A stretch of 64,000 bases of DNA from Aestuariispira ectoiniformans (GCF_025136295.1 NZ_CP062788.1:2084001-2148000), one strand, 5' to 3'; positions 52,856 through 62,052 are shown, numbered from the stretch's first letter. A program made the numbers and translations. The notes: generated from the letters alone by a model not told the origin.

Positions 52856-53296
52856 TCAGGGGCGCGGCCCGTGTTCCAGATAGGTGTTCAGCACGACATA
52901 GGATCGCGTGCTCTTGACGCCATGCAGCTGATAAATGTGATAGAGCAGGTTCTCCAGTGCTTTCGTATCGGCTGCCCGAACCTTCAACAACATGCAGGTA
53001 TCTCCGGCAACGGAATGGATCTCCTCCACTTCCGGTAGGTCGGACAATTCCATAAGGGCCTCTGTTTTGCCCCAGCCTTCGGAATCAATATGGACAAAGG
53101 CCAACAGGCCGCGCCCGATTTTTTCACCGTCTATGGCAATGGTCGTTTTTTTGATGACGCCGTTTTTGCGGAGCTTCTTGACCCGTTCGTGAACGGCAGG
53201 GGCTGAAAGATGCAACTGTTCGCCCAAAGCGGCATAGCTTTGCAACGCATCCTCTTCCAGCAGGCCTAATAATTTTCGGTCGGTATCGTCTATCAT
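52856..53296 (-). CDS. Lrp/AsnC-family transcriptional regulator
   Basis: 146 aa. The N-terminal winged helix (DRKLLGLLEEDALQSYAALGEQLHLSAPAVHERVKKLRKNG region) is the Lrp/AsnC helix-turn-helix, and the C-terminal RAM ligand domain reads VEEIHSVAGDTCMLLKVRAAD. It binds an amino acid or similar and regulates nearby genes. It is divergent from the MFS gene, and the close spacing (57 bases to the possible early start) suggests it may control that transporter. The stop lies inside a GC-rich hairpin at 52842-52871 shared with the alaS 3' end. Confidence 0.88.
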   Translation of the reverse strand: MIDDTDRKLLGLLEEDALQSYAALGEQLHLSAPAVHERVKKLRKNGVIKKTTIAIDGEKIGRGLLAFVHIDSEGWGKTEALMELSDLPEVEEIHSVAGDTCMLLKVRAADTKALENLLYHIYQLHGVKSTRSYVVLNTYLEHGPRP

Positions 53297-53424
53297 CGCT
53301 TTCCTAATGCCATCTTGCTGAATGGTATTCGTTTTTCAGCACTGGTTGGATAATGTCCTTGTGTTTCGAACGTCATAAGGAGATTTATAAGTTAGATGAA
53401 ATCATATTCAGTGGTGTCTGTTCA

Positions 53425-54585
53425 ATGCCTTTGCAGGTTTGGTTGTTGTTGATCTGTGTCGCGACTGTCGGCTCGAACTCGCTTGTTCTGAGCCCGATCC
53501 TGAGTGATGTGGCCCACGCCTTCGGATCGTCGGCGGCGGAAGTTGCCCGTGCGGCAGCGGCCTATGGTGGGGCAACGGCCTTGTCGGCGCTGGTGTTCGG
53601 GCGATTGACCGATGTCCTCGGCGGGCGCAAGGCGCTGACAATCGGTTTGGCAGCACTAACTGCCGGGATGGCGCTTTGTGCCGTTTCCTGGCGATGGGAA
53701 ATCCTGGCTCTGGGACAGGGGCTGGCCGGGCTCGGCGGGGGCATTCTTCTGCCCGGTGCCTATGCCATGGCGGCGAAGGTTGCTCCGGAAGGGGAGGAGG
53801 CCCGCGTGATGGGCCGGGTGCTGACCGGGTGGTCTGTGTCCTTGGTTGCGGGCGTCCCTACGTCTGCACTGATCACCGACCTTCTCGGCTGGCAGTCTGT
53901 ATTTATCCTTCTGGGCGCAATCGCCTTTCTTGTCCTGCTTTGCTGTCAGACCCTGCCACGCAATGGCGGCGGTGCGGTACAGGAACGCGGATTGGCGCTG
54001 TTTTCCCTGATGCGGCTGCCCATGGTACTGCCGCTGCTTTTCATTTGCCTCGCCTTCATGTCGTCCTTCTACGGTGTTTACGCCTTCCTGGGGGACCATA
54101 TGCGCGTCACGCTCGGTTTGTCGGCCAGTCAGGCGGGGCTTATCGTTCTGGTCTATGGGGTGGGCTTCGGGGTTGCCGGGGTTGGAGACAGACTTATTGA
54201 CCGTTATGGCGCGCGGCGTCTGTTTCCGGTGATCCTGGCGGTGCTATCGCTTGTCTACATCGGGATGTTGCTGGCAATGACGTCGCTGGTGGCAATGCTG
54301 CTGGTCAGCTTCCTCTGGGGGTTCGTGAACCATTTCTGCGTCAATATCCTGATCCTGCTGCTCAGTCGCGCTGGCGGAAATCGGCGGGCGGCGTTGCTTG
54401 GCGTTAACAGCGCGGTGACCTATTTGGGCGCAATGATCGGGGCTACCCTGTTTGGCGAAGTTTATACCGCATACAGTTTTGGTGCCCTGGCGGTCATGGC
54501 ATCGGTATTCCTGGTGGCTGCGGCATTCGTCGCCGCATTTGTCGGTCTCCGTATTCCCGGTGCCAATAGTTCAGTTCGTCCTTAA
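53425..54585 (+). CDS. Major facilitator superfamily transporter
   Basis: 386 aa from ATG 53425; an ATG at 53353 would add 24 residues that are charged and not membrane-like, so the later start is preferred, though its ribosome site is weak. About 12 membrane helices, with the MFS motif A GRLTDVLGGRKAL between helices 2 and 3 and GDRLIDRYGARRLF as its second-half counterpart. Helix 1 reads PLQVWLLLICVATVGSNSLVL. The DHA1-like form suggests drug or amino-acid efflux. It is divergent from the Lrp/AsnC gene, a common regulator-exporter pairing. Confidence 0.85.
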   Translation: MPLQVWLLLICVATVGSNSLVLSPILSDVAHAFGSSAAEVARAAAAYGGATALSALVFGRLTDVLGGRKALTIGLAALTAGMALCAVSWRWEILALGQGLAGLGGGILLPGAYAMAAKVAPEGEEARVMGRVLTGWSVSLVAGVPTSALITDLLGWQSVFILLGAIAFLVLLCCQTLPRNGGGAVQERGLALFSLMRLPMVLPLLFICLAFMSSFYGVYAFLGDHMRVTLGLSASQAGLIVLVYGVGFGVAGVGDRLIDRYGARRLFPVILAVLSLVYIGMLLAMTSLVAMLLVSFLWGFVNHFCVNILILLLSRAGGNRRAALLGVNSAVTYLGAMIGATLFGEVYTAYSFGALAVMASVFLVAAAFVAAFVGLRIPGANSSVRP

Positions 54586-54639
54586 GTAATTCCAAAATGG
54601 TGCATGGCAGTATGCGGGAGATTCGGTTAATCTCCCACT

Positions 54640-55839
54640 ATGACATTGAGACGCCACCTATATTCCATCCTTGAAGGCCGCGAGCAGAGCAGCCGCCTCG
54701 GACTAATTCTCGACTGGATCATCGTGAGTCTGATCCTGGTCAGTGTTGTATCGGTCATGCTGGAAACTGTGATCGGCTACGAAGACAAATATGGCCACTG
54801 GTTCCATCTGGTCGAAGTCTGCTCCGTCGTCGCCTTCACCATCGAATATGTCCTCAGGCTTTGGGTGGCCGTTGAAGAACCGGCGCATCGGGGGCATCCC
54901 TCCTGGAAAGCACGGTTACAATATATGATCCGCCCGCTGGCACTTATTGACCTGTTGGCGATTGCGCCGTTCTATCTCGCCATGGCGGGGGTGTTTGCCG
55001 GTACGGACCTGTTGCTGCTGCGGTTGATTCGTTTGCTGCGAATTTTGAAACTGGCGCATTATTCCCGGGCAATCGGGACGTTTCTGGGCGTTCTACAGGC
55101 GGAATGGCGGGCGCTGGCCTTTGCGTTCAGCATGGTGGCGATCATGCTGGTCCTGTCATCCGCACTGATCTACCATTTCGAGCGTTCGGTCCAGCCCGAA
55201 GCCTTCAGTTCCATCCCGCAGGCCCTGTGGTGGGCGATGGCGACCATGACGACTGTGGGGTACGGTGACATTGTGCCGGTTACGCCGGAAGGCCGGATGA
55301 TCGGGGGGCTGGTGATGTTGACGGGCATCGGGCTGTTCGGTCTGTGGACCGGTATCATCGCCTCGGGCTTCACAGAAGAAATCCGCAAACGCAGCTTCAT
55401 CATCAATTGGGATCTGGTGGCGTCGGTTCCCTTGTTCCAGGACCTTTCGGCCGCCCAGATCGGCCAGATCGTGCGGCTATTGCATCCGCTTGAAGTGCCG
55501 CCACGTTACGCGGTTGTCCGGCGTGGGGAAGAAGTCAGCGGGTTGTATTTCATCGTTGCCGGACAGCTGGAGGCGGATTTGCCGTCGGGACCTTTCCGCT
55601 TGCAGACGGGGGATCATTTCGGCGAACTGGCGCTGCTGTCAGGCAGCCGGACACCGGCGACGATTGTCTCCTTGTCCGCGGCCAGACTTATGGTGCTGGA
55701 GGAAGAGGATTTTCATGAATTGATGGAAGCCCATCCACAGTTGCGGGAAGAATTACAGGCCACGGCGGAGGCACGCAGTCACTGGGTCATGCTGGACCAG
55801 GGGCTTCCGCTGGAAAACCTGAGGCGGGGGAAATCCTGA
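54640..55839 (+). CDS. Voltage-gated-type K+ channel with C-terminal cNMP-binding-like domain
   Basis: 399 aa. Six membrane helices, S4 with regular Arg spacing (RLIRLLRILKLAHYSRA), selectivity filter TTVGYGD at about 204-210 and S6. A cyclic-nucleotide-binding domain follows (about 260-385), with RRGEEVSGLYFIVAGQLEA and FGELALLSG. The phosphate-binding cassette reads SGSRTPATIVS, so the canonical Arg of the GxPRSAT motif is not at its usual place; cNMP binding is uncertain. The layout is that of MloK1-type bacterial channels. It stands alone, 54 bases downstream of the MFS gene. Confidence 0.9.
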   Translation: MTLRRHLYSILEGREQSSRLGLILDWIIVSLILVSVVSVMLETVIGYEDKYGHWFHLVEVCSVVAFTIEYVLRLWVAVEEPAHRGHPSWKARLQYMIRPLALIDLLAIAPFYLAMAGVFAGTDLLLLRLIRLLRILKLAHYSRAIGTFLGVLQAEWRALAFAFSMVAIMLVLSSALIYHFERSVQPEAFSSIPQALWWAMATMTTVGYGDIVPVTPEGRMIGGLVMLTGIGLFGLWTGIIASGFTEEIRKRSFIINWDLVASVPLFQDLSAAQIGQIVRLLHPLEVPPRYAVVRRGEEVSGLYFIVAGQLEADLPSGPFRLQTGDHFGELALLSGSRTPATIVSLSAARLMVLEEEDFHELMEAHPQLREELQATAEARSHWVMLDQGLPLENLRRGKS

Positions 55840-55934
55840 CCGTATGGCGCTTGAGCTTACGTCGGGAGTTCACCATACTGGCGCTGCCCCTGGCTGGCCA
55901 AATCACGAGAAAATATAAACAGTGGGTTTGAAAA

Positions 55935-56780
55935 ATGCGTTTCGAAGGCACCGACAACTATGTCGCCACCGAAGATTTGAAAGTGGCGGTGAATGCGGCA
56001 ATCACCCTGCAGCGGCCCTTGCTGATCAAGGGGGAACCCGGCACCGGCAAGACGGTGCTGGCACAGGAAGTCGCCCGTGGCCTGAACCGCCCGTTGCTGG
56101 AATGGCATATAAAATCGACAACCAAGGCACAGCAGGGCCTGTATGAATATGATGCGGTAAGCCGCCTGCGCGACAGCCAGTTGGGCGATGACCGCGTACA
56201 TGACATTGGCAATTACATTATCCGGGGTAAGCTCTGGGAAGCCTTTGAAGCAGAGGAACCGCCGATCCTTCTGATCGACGAGATCGATAAGGCGGATATT
56301 GAATTCCCCAATGATCTGTTGCTGGAACTCGACCGGATGGAGTTCTTCGTCTATGAGACGAAACAGCGTGTGCAGGCCAGAAACCGCCCCGTTGTCATTA
56401 TTACCTCGAATAATGAAAAGGAACTGCCAGACGCTTTCCTGCGCCGCTGTTTCTTCCACTATATCCAGTTTCCCGACCGTGAGACGATGCAGCAGATCGT
56501 CGATGTGCATTTCCCGGATATCAAACAAAGCCTGGTGCGGGAGGCACTCACCGTCTTTTATGAAGTCCGCGAGATCAACGGCCTGAAAAAACGCCCCTCC
56601 ACATCGGAGCTTCTGGACTGGATCAAATTGCTTATGGCTGAGGATGTGCCTGCGGACGTCTTGCGGGAAAGCGATGCGACCAAAGCGATTCCGCCGCTAC
56701 ACGGCGCATTGCTGAAAAACGAGCAGGACGTGCATCTGTTTGAACGCCTGGCCTTCATGGCGCGCCAGCGTGGGCGTTAG
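55935..56780 (+). CDS. MoxR-family AAA+ ATPase
   Basis: 281 aa. Walker A GEPGTGKT (about 37-44), Walker B PPILLIDEIDKAD, sensor 1 VIITSNNEKELPDAFLRRC, with Arg finger in the same stretch. The sequence RPLLIKGEPGTGKT and EWHIKSTTKAQQGLYEYDAV is typical of MoxR proteins that work with VWA-domain partners as metal chaperones. Usually a VWA (CoxE-like) gene follows; here none does, and the stop overlaps the LysR gene on the opposite strand by 4 bases. Confidence 0.92.
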   Translation: MRFEGTDNYVATEDLKVAVNAAITLQRPLLIKGEPGTGKTVLAQEVARGLNRPLLEWHIKSTTKAQQGLYEYDAVSRLRDSQLGDDRVHDIGNYIIRGKLWEAFEAEEPPILLIDEIDKADIEFPNDLLLELDRMEFFVYETKQRVQARNRPVVIITSNNEKELPDAFLRRCFFHYIQFPDRETMQQIVDVHFPDIKQSLVREALTVFYEVREINGLKKRPSTSELLDWIKLLMAEDVPADVLRESDATKAIPPLHGALLKNEQDVHLFERLAFMARQRGR

Positions 56781-57634
56781 GCTTCTTTTGCCAGCGCCAG
56801 GAAGGCCCGGACCAAACGCAGGTTCTCCCGGCGTTTCAGGTAGAGCAGATAATCGGTCAGCGGCTTTTCCGCCTCAATAACAGGCACAACCCTGACCCGT
56901 CTGTCCTGAGGCATTTCAGCATCCAGCACCAGTCCGTATCCGAGGCCGTTTGCGACCATCTCGAAAACGGCCTCGCGGCTTTCCGCTGTTATCCTTATGG
57001 GAAGGTCGGCGCCGTGCTCTTCGCAAAGGTTTCGCACCTGGCGTCTCGTTCCGGACCCAGTCTCCCGGGCAACAAGGTCAAATCCGGACAAGTTCTTCAG
57101 GGAGACGGGGCCCGCAGGCAGCGGAAAGTCCCGATGACAGATCGCGACTAGGCGTTGTTGGGCAAGGGGCTGACGTCCAAGCAGCGAGTGTTCCTCCGCC
57201 TCGGTCTGAACAGCCAGGTCGGCGTTTTCTGAGAGGATAAGATCCCGGACGACCTGGTAGTTGCCAGGAATGATACGTAAATCAATGCCGGGGAATTTTT
57301 CCCGGAATCGTGCCAGGACGGGCGCGATGCTGTAGGGGCTGCCGACGCAAATCCGCAATGTGCCGCTTTGCAGGCCTTGCTCTGCCGCCAAAACTTCGGC
57401 GGCTTCTTCTTCCAGTGTGAACAGTTTTTGGCTGACGGCTGCAAGTTTTTCACCGGCTTCGGTGAGCGTGATGCTGCGTCCCTGCCGATGAAACAGGGCA
57501 ACGCCATGCCTTTCTTCCAGCGCCGTAATACTGGCCGTTACTGCGGGCTGGGTGATGCAAAGGCGTTCTGCGGCTTTTGTGAAGCTGCCTTCGCGGGCGA
57601 CTGCATGAAAGGCACGGAGCTGGGTTAGATTCAT
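56777..57634 (-). CDS. LysR-family transcriptional regulator, probably of the adjacent ammonia-lyase gene
   Basis: About 285 aa from ATG 57634; an ATG at 57661 would add nine residues before the usual MNLTQLRAFHAVAREGSF. Helix-turn-helix AAERLCITQPAVTASITALEE; ligand domain with RICVGSPYSIAPVLARFREKFP and MVANGLGYGLVL. It is divergent from the PbfA-like gene with a 102-base gap, a layout typical of LysR regulators that activate the divergent gene. Phosphonate-related regulation is inferred from the neighbour. Its 3' end overlaps the MoxR stop. Confidence 0.87.
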   Translation of the reverse strand: MNLTQLRAFHAVAREGSFTKAAERLCITQPAVTASITALEERHGVALFHRQGRSITLTEAGEKLAAVSQKLFTLEEEAAEVLAAEQGLQSGTLRICVGSPYSIAPVLARFREKFPGIDLRIIPGNYQVVRDLILSENADLAVQTEAEEHSLLGRQPLAQQRLVAICHRDFPLPAGPVSLKNLSGFDLVARETGSGTRRQVRNLCEEHGADLPIRITAESREAVFEMVANGLGYGLVLDAEMPQDRRVRVVPVIEAEKPLTDYLLYLKRRENLRLVRAFLALAKEA

Positions 57635-57736
57635 AAATAATCTTTTCTTATGATTGTCCAAATTAAATCAATTGGATTTATATCATTATCTCTCACAGTT
57701 TCCATATATTGATAGAATTGTGAGGGACGAGGGATA

Positions 57737-59119
57737 ATGACGCAGACAGCGGCGCAAAACATGCCGGCAGGGGCGGAGGGGGACGTCAATCATTCTCCGA
57801 GAAGAAAGGCCTGGGCGGAAAGAAATCTGGATGACGGGGCGATGGACCTCCTGCGCCGTGACGCCGATGTTTTCCTGCATCAGTCGGTGTCGACCCCTTG
57901 CCTGTCGGTTATACGCCGGGCCGAGGGACTGTGGGTAGAGGATAACCAGGGCCGCCGCTACATGGATTTCCACGGCAATAATGTCCACCATATCGGATAT
58001 GGCCATCCGCGCCTGATATCAGCGGTTCAAAGACAGATGGAAGAACTGCCTTTCGCGCCGCGCCGCTACACCTGCGAGACGGCGGTGGCGCTGGCGGAAA
58101 AACTGCGGGAAATCACGCCGGGCGATCTGGGCAAGGTCCTGTTTGCGACCGGCGGATCGGATGCGGTGGAAATTGCGCTACGCCTTGCGCGTATTGCCAC
58201 GGGCCGTTTCAAGACATTGTCGTTCTGGGATGCCTTTCATGGGGCAGGTTTTGGCGCAAGCAGTGTCGGCGGTGAGGAAATGTTCCGGGGAGGCCCTCAT
58301 GGTCCGCTGTTGCCGGGGGCGGAGCATGTGCCGCCCTTTGGTGATTACCGCAACGCCTGGGGGGTGACAGAGGGCAGCGGCGACCTCTGCGCCAGCCAGA
58401 TTCGCTATGTGTTGGAAAAGGAAGGGGACATCGGGGCGGTTATTGCGGAGCCGACGCGCGCGGTGCCCTATATCCCTCCGGCGGGTTTCTGGCAGAAAGT
58501 GCGCAAGGCCTGCAATGACGCGGGCGCCTTGCTGATCTTCGATGAAATCCCGACGGGTTTGGGGAAAACGGGCCGGATGTTCTCCTGTGAATATGAGGAG
58601 GTTGTCCCCGATATCATGGTTTTGGGGAAAAGCCTGGGGGGTGGATTACTGCCGATCTCTGCGGTGGTCTGCAGGCCGGGTCTGGATGTGGCCGGGCATT
58701 ATGCAATCGGGCATTACACCCATGAGAAAAACCCCGTGACCGCCCGCGCCGCGCTGACGACGATCGAGATTATCGAAGACGAGGATTTGGTTACGAATGC
58801 GGCCCGGATGGGCGAGATCGCCCTGGAAAGGTTGCACGATATGATGGATCGTCATCCGCTGATTGGCGATATACGCGGTCGGGGATGCCTTTTCGGGGCG
58901 GAACTGGTGCTGGACCGGGACAGTCGTGAACCGGCGCGTGAGGCGGCGGATACGGTCCTATACCGGGCGCTTGAACGGGGGGTGAGCTTCAAGACAACAA
59001 TGGGCAATGTGCTGACATTCACGCCGCCGCTGATTGTCACTGAGGGCCAGATGCATGAGGCAATGTCGATTATTGAAGACTGCATTGCCGGTGTAGAGCG
59101 GGATATCGGATTGGCATAA
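57737..59119 (+). CDS. Class III aminotransferase-fold protein, probable (R)-1-hydroxy-2-aminoethylphosphonate ammonia-lyase (PbfA-like)
   Basis: 460 aa, fold type I PLP enzyme. PLP-lysine in MVLGKSLGGG (Lys about 298); VIAEPTRAVPYIPPAGFW, LLIFDEIPTGLGKTGRM and GHYTHEKNPVTARAAL follow. The family-specific HQSVSTPCLSVI start, DFHGNNVHHIGYGHP and FAPRRYTCETAVALAEKL match PbfA proteins, which remove ammonia from (R)-1-hydroxy-2-aminoethylphosphonate to feed phosphonoacetaldehyde pathways. No phnW, phnX or phnA is adjacent, so the pathway partners would be elsewhere. An alternative is another class III aminotransferase. It ends in a shared bidirectional terminator. Confidence 0.75.
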   Translation: MTQTAAQNMPAGAEGDVNHSPRRKAWAERNLDDGAMDLLRRDADVFLHQSVSTPCLSVIRRAEGLWVEDNQGRRYMDFHGNNVHHIGYGHPRLISAVQRQMEELPFAPRRYTCETAVALAEKLREITPGDLGKVLFATGGSDAVEIALRLARIATGRFKTLSFWDAFHGAGFGASSVGGEEMFRGGPHGPLLPGAEHVPPFGDYRNAWGVTEGSGDLCASQIRYVLEKEGDIGAVIAEPTRAVPYIPPAGFWQKVRKACNDAGALLIFDEIPTGLGKTGRMFSCEYEEVVPDIMVLGKSLGGGLLPISAVVCRPGLDVAGHYAIGHYTHEKNPVTARAALTTIEIIEDEDLVTNAARMGEIALERLHDMMDRHPLIGDIRGRGCLFGAELVLDRDSREPAREAADTVLYRALERGVSFKTTMGNVLTFTPPLIVTEGQMHEAMSIIEDCIAGVERDIGLA

Positions 59120-59149
59120 AAAAGGCGAGACAATGTCCCGCCTTTTTTT
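59118..59149. terminator. Bidirectional intrinsic terminator between the PbfA-like gene and sppA
   Basis: AAAAAAGGCGAGAC / GTCCCGCCTTTTTT hairpin with one mismatch and a 3-base loop, A-run on one side and T-run on the other. It ends both convergent genes. Confidence 0.9.
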
Positions 59150-59150
59150 G

Positions 59151-60947
59151 TTACCGGCTGATCCGAATGGGTGGCATCTGTATCATGCCCACATTCGTTT
59201 GCAGGGCTGACAGGTCACCCAGAACAGCCTCGGCCTGGGCCTTGACAGTTGACTGGACGGCGGATGCCGCAACCAGTTCCAACGGGTTTTCAGCGCTCAG
59301 CAGATGCTGCAGCTCCTCCAGCAGGGTTGGCGGATGTGGGAGAAGGGTGAAGGAAAGTTTTGCCCCCTCGTCCAGTTTCAGCAGACGACGCAGGGCTGCT
59401 TTTGCCTCCGGCAGGCCGCCCAGTTCATCAACAAGACCGACCTGCAGGGCATCTTCCCCGGTCCAGATTCGGCCACGTGCAGCGCGGTCGATACCGGCTT
59501 TGTCCAGCCCGCGGTTATCCGCCGCCTTGCTGGTGAAGTCGTCATAGACAAAATCGAGGAACTGCCGGAATTTGACCAGTTCCTGGTCTGAGAAGTCGGT
59601 AACCATACTCCACATCCCGGCATTCTTGCCGGTTTGCACGCGTTCCCATTTGACGCCAAGCTTGTCCCAAAGCGCCTGTGTCACGAATTTACCGGCATAA
59701 ACACCGATGGAACCGGTCAGTGTTCCCGGCTGGGCGATAACATGATCCGCGCCCATGGAGACGAAATAGCCCCCGCTGGCGGCCATGTCGGTCATTTGCG
59801 CCACCACGGGCTTACCGGCCTCGCGAAGGCGCTGTACCTCACGCCAGACCATGTCGGACTGCGCATAGGCGCCCCCCGGGCTGTCCACACGCAGGAGGAC
59901 GGCCTGGATTTTATCGTCTTCGCGCGCCGTGCGCAGGGCGTCGGCAACAAGATACGGGTCGAAGGTCTTGTCATCCCAAAGTCCCTTGCCGTCACCGTTG
60001 GGCACGATTGCGCCGACACCCTGGATCAGGGCGATCTCCGTGCCGCTATCTGCGTTGTCGTCTGCTTCACCCGCCAATGCGGCCAGATAGGCGGCGGGGG
60101 ATATGGGGGTATAGTCGCCGTCTTTGCCGACGCCAGCCTCCGCACGCAGGTGGTCTTCAAATTCATCACGATAGGCAATGCGGTCGATCAGGCCGTCTTT
60201 CAGCGCATCCTCTGCGAGATAGGGGCCGTTATCCACGAGATTGCGTAACCGGCCTTGCAGTTGGGGGCGGTCGGTTTCCGTGTCCCGAACGATCTGGGCC
60301 ATCCATCCGTCGACCATTTGCTCAAGGGACTGGCGTACGGGCACGGACATGCCTGTACGCGTAAACGGATCTGCGCCGCCCTTGAATTCCTGGCGTTGTT
60401 CAAAGCGGGCCTCGATATTCAGCTTGTCCAGGGCCTTTGCAAAATAGGGTGTTTCCAACGCAAGACCTGTGAGGCCGACACCGCCGGAAGGCTGCAGCCA
60501 GACCTGTTCAAAGGCGGTTGCCGTATAATAGTCCAGGGTGCCGCCCCCAAAGCTGCCCAGGTCTTCGGCGTAGGCAATGGTCATTTTGCCGGATTTGCGG
60601 AAATCTGCTATGGCGTCGCGTAATTCCTGAATATGGGCCGTGCCCAGGCTGCCATATCCGACCAGGGCAACGACGCCGGTGATCCGCGGGTCGTCCTTGG
60701 CCTTCTCTATGGCGTTGAGATGCTCAAGAAAAGTTGCTTGCGGGGCTTCCTGGGAGAAGGGTGTCGGCGCATGAGGTTTTTCCGGAACCGGAGCTGTCAG
60801 GTCCAGCCACAAATAGGCCTGATCGGGCATTTGCGGTGGCTCTTTTTCGTAGCGCAGGACGAGGATGGCAACAGCGACTGTTCCAATGATGACAAGGCCG
60901 CCCAGGGCAGCGAAAAGCCAAAGAAAGAAACGACCGAGATTTCGCAT
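59151..60947 (-). CDS. sppA: Signal peptide peptidase SppA (67K type)
   Basis: 598 aa. One N-terminal membrane helix (about 8-30), then two S49 peptidase domains. The N-domain general-base Lys is in EFKGGADPF (about 188), and the C-domain Ser in DMAASGGYFVSMGAD (about 390), matching the split Lys/Ser dyad of SppA. It degrades cleaved signal peptides in the inner membrane. Length and domain layout are normal. It converges with the PbfA-like gene and precedes the AhpD-like gene by 26 bases. Confidence 0.94.
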   Translation of the reverse strand: MRNLGRFFLWLFAALGGLVIIGTVAVAILVLRYEKEPPQMPDQAYLWLDLTAPVPEKPHAPTPFSQEAPQATFLEHLNAIEKAKDDPRITGVVALVGYGSLGTAHIQELRDAIADFRKSGKMTIAYAEDLGSFGGGTLDYYTATAFEQVWLQPSGGVGLTGLALETPYFAKALDKLNIEARFEQRQEFKGGADPFTRTGMSVPVRQSLEQMVDGWMAQIVRDTETDRPQLQGRLRNLVDNGPYLAEDALKDGLIDRIAYRDEFEDHLRAEAGVGKDGDYTPISPAAYLAALAGEADDNADSGTEIALIQGVGAIVPNGDGKGLWDDKTFDPYLVADALRTAREDDKIQAVLLRVDSPGGAYAQSDMVWREVQRLREAGKPVVAQMTDMAASGGYFVSMGADHVIAQPGTLTGSIGVYAGKFVTQALWDKLGVKWERVQTGKNAGMWSMVTDFSDQELVKFRQFLDFVYDDFTSKAADNRGLDKAGIDRAARGRIWTGEDALQVGLVDELGGLPEAKAALRRLLKLDEGAKLSFTLLPHPPTLLEELQHLLSAENPLELVAASAVQSTVKAQAEAVLGDLSALQTNVGMIQMPPIRISR

Positions 60948-60973
60948 GAAAAATATAGGCTCCTATGCTCGGG

Positions 60974-61546
60974 TCAGCGGTTCATGGCGTGATAGTCCGG
61001 GTTGGGCATCATATCCAGGCCATGTGCCATCCGGTTGGTATAGTTGAAAAAGCCGACAGTCTCGCAGATGTCGAAATAGTCTTCCTGAGTGAAACCGGCA
61101 TCAAGCAAAGCCTGCCGGTCCGCATCAGTGGTTTTGGCCGGGAATTCCGTCATGGCCCAGGCAAAGTTCAGCATGGCCCGATGGCGGTCGGAGAGGGGCG
61201 CGATGCGGTAGTTCATCACCAGCATTTCCCCCAGTTGCGGATCGTCGCTGAGTGCGCGGACCGCCTGACCATGGGCGACAAGGCAGTAATAGCAGCGGTT
61301 GCAGGAACTGACCACGACCGCGATCATCTCGCGTTCCAGTTTGGTGAGGCCGGAGTCGGACAGCATGATTTCATTATAGCTGTCGATAAATTTTCGAAGC
61401 CGTTGTGGGCGGAAGGAATAGGACCGCAGGACATTTGGCACCAACCCCAGCTTTTCTTCACAGATGCGGAAATACTTTTGAAGGTCTGCATCCAACTCAT
61501 CGGTGTCGGGCACCGGCAGGATATGGATATGCTCTGGCTGCGGCAT
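60974..61546 (-). CDS. AhpD-like peroxidase-related protein (carboxymuconolactone decarboxylase family)
   Basis: 190 aa. The family's active-site loop VVSSCNRCYYCLVAHG (CxxC and His, about residues 80-95) is clear, with FRPQRLRKFIDSYNEIML before and DYFDICETVGFFNYTNRMA after. These fit the uncharacterised peroxidase-related enzyme branch of the AhpD-like fold, which reduces peroxides through the Cys pair. It is 26 bases upstream of sppA on the same strand. The substrate is not known. Confidence 0.87.
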   Translation of the reverse strand: MPQPEHIHILPVPDTDELDADLQKYFRICEEKLGLVPNVLRSYSFRPQRLRKFIDSYNEIMLSDSGLTKLEREMIAVVVSSCNRCYYCLVAHGQAVRALSDDPQLGEMLVMNYRIAPLSDRHRAMLNFAWAMTEFPAKTTDADRQALLDAGFTQEDYFDICETVGFFNYTNRMAHGLDMMPNPDYHAMNR

Positions 61547-61611
61547 GCTACTCCCTTTTCGCGAAACTATTATTTTGTCGCTTGTCTATATAGGGATCGC
61601 CCCCATTGATT

Positions 61612-62052
61612 TTAACTGACCAGCCCGTCGTCATTGTGATGGCGAAGGGCCGCGTTATCCAGGCCCATGATGATGCGTTCCAGCAGCGTTTTCGGCATGA
61701 TCGGTTTGGGCAGAACCGAATCGGCCCCGGATCGGATAGCCTCCAGAATAGCCCCCTGATCCTCGACACCGGTCACCATGATAATCGGCAGGTCGCGTGG
61801 CACATCATCATTGTCTTCGCTCAGACGCAGGGTCTGGACGAATTCAATACCACCCATCGGTTTCATATTGATATCAACCAGCGCGAAATCGGGCCGGTAC
61901 TGCCTGAGCTGGGCCAGGGCCTCCCGCCCGTCTGCAACTTCCCGGATTTCGGCAACGGCAACGGTCCGCAAGATGGACTTTATCAGGCGGCGCATTGGCT
62001 CATGGTCGTCGACGACCAGGGCCTTTGTTCCCTTGAACCGTGTCAAATCCAC
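61612..62052 (-). CDS. Stand-alone receiver-domain response regulator
   Basis: 146 aa. Receiver domain: ALVVDDHEPMRRL (acidic pair), phospho-acceptor Asp in FALVDINMKPMGG (about 60), MVTGVED (Thr) and SVLPKPIMPKTL (Lys). The output is absent: a short helical tail of about 20 residues, LRHHNDDGLVS, ends the protein. Compared with CheY at 34939, the loop after the Asp shares a MxPM(T/G)G motif. No kinase lies next to it. It stands between tlyA and the AhpD-like gene. Confidence 0.88.
   Translation of the reverse strand: MDLTRFKGTKALVVDDHEPMRRLIKSILRTVAVAEIREVADGREALAQLRQYRPDFALVDINMKPMGGIEFVQTLRLSEDNDDVPRDLPIIMVTGVEDQGAILEAIRSGADSVLPKPIMPKTLLERIIMGLDNAALRHHNDDGLVS

Noticed and set aside
52842-52871. 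GC-rich hairpin at the alaS/Lrp 3' ends as a terminator
   Set aside because: The stem is imperfect and no T-run follows on either strand; it also overlaps the end of the Lrp/AsnC gene.
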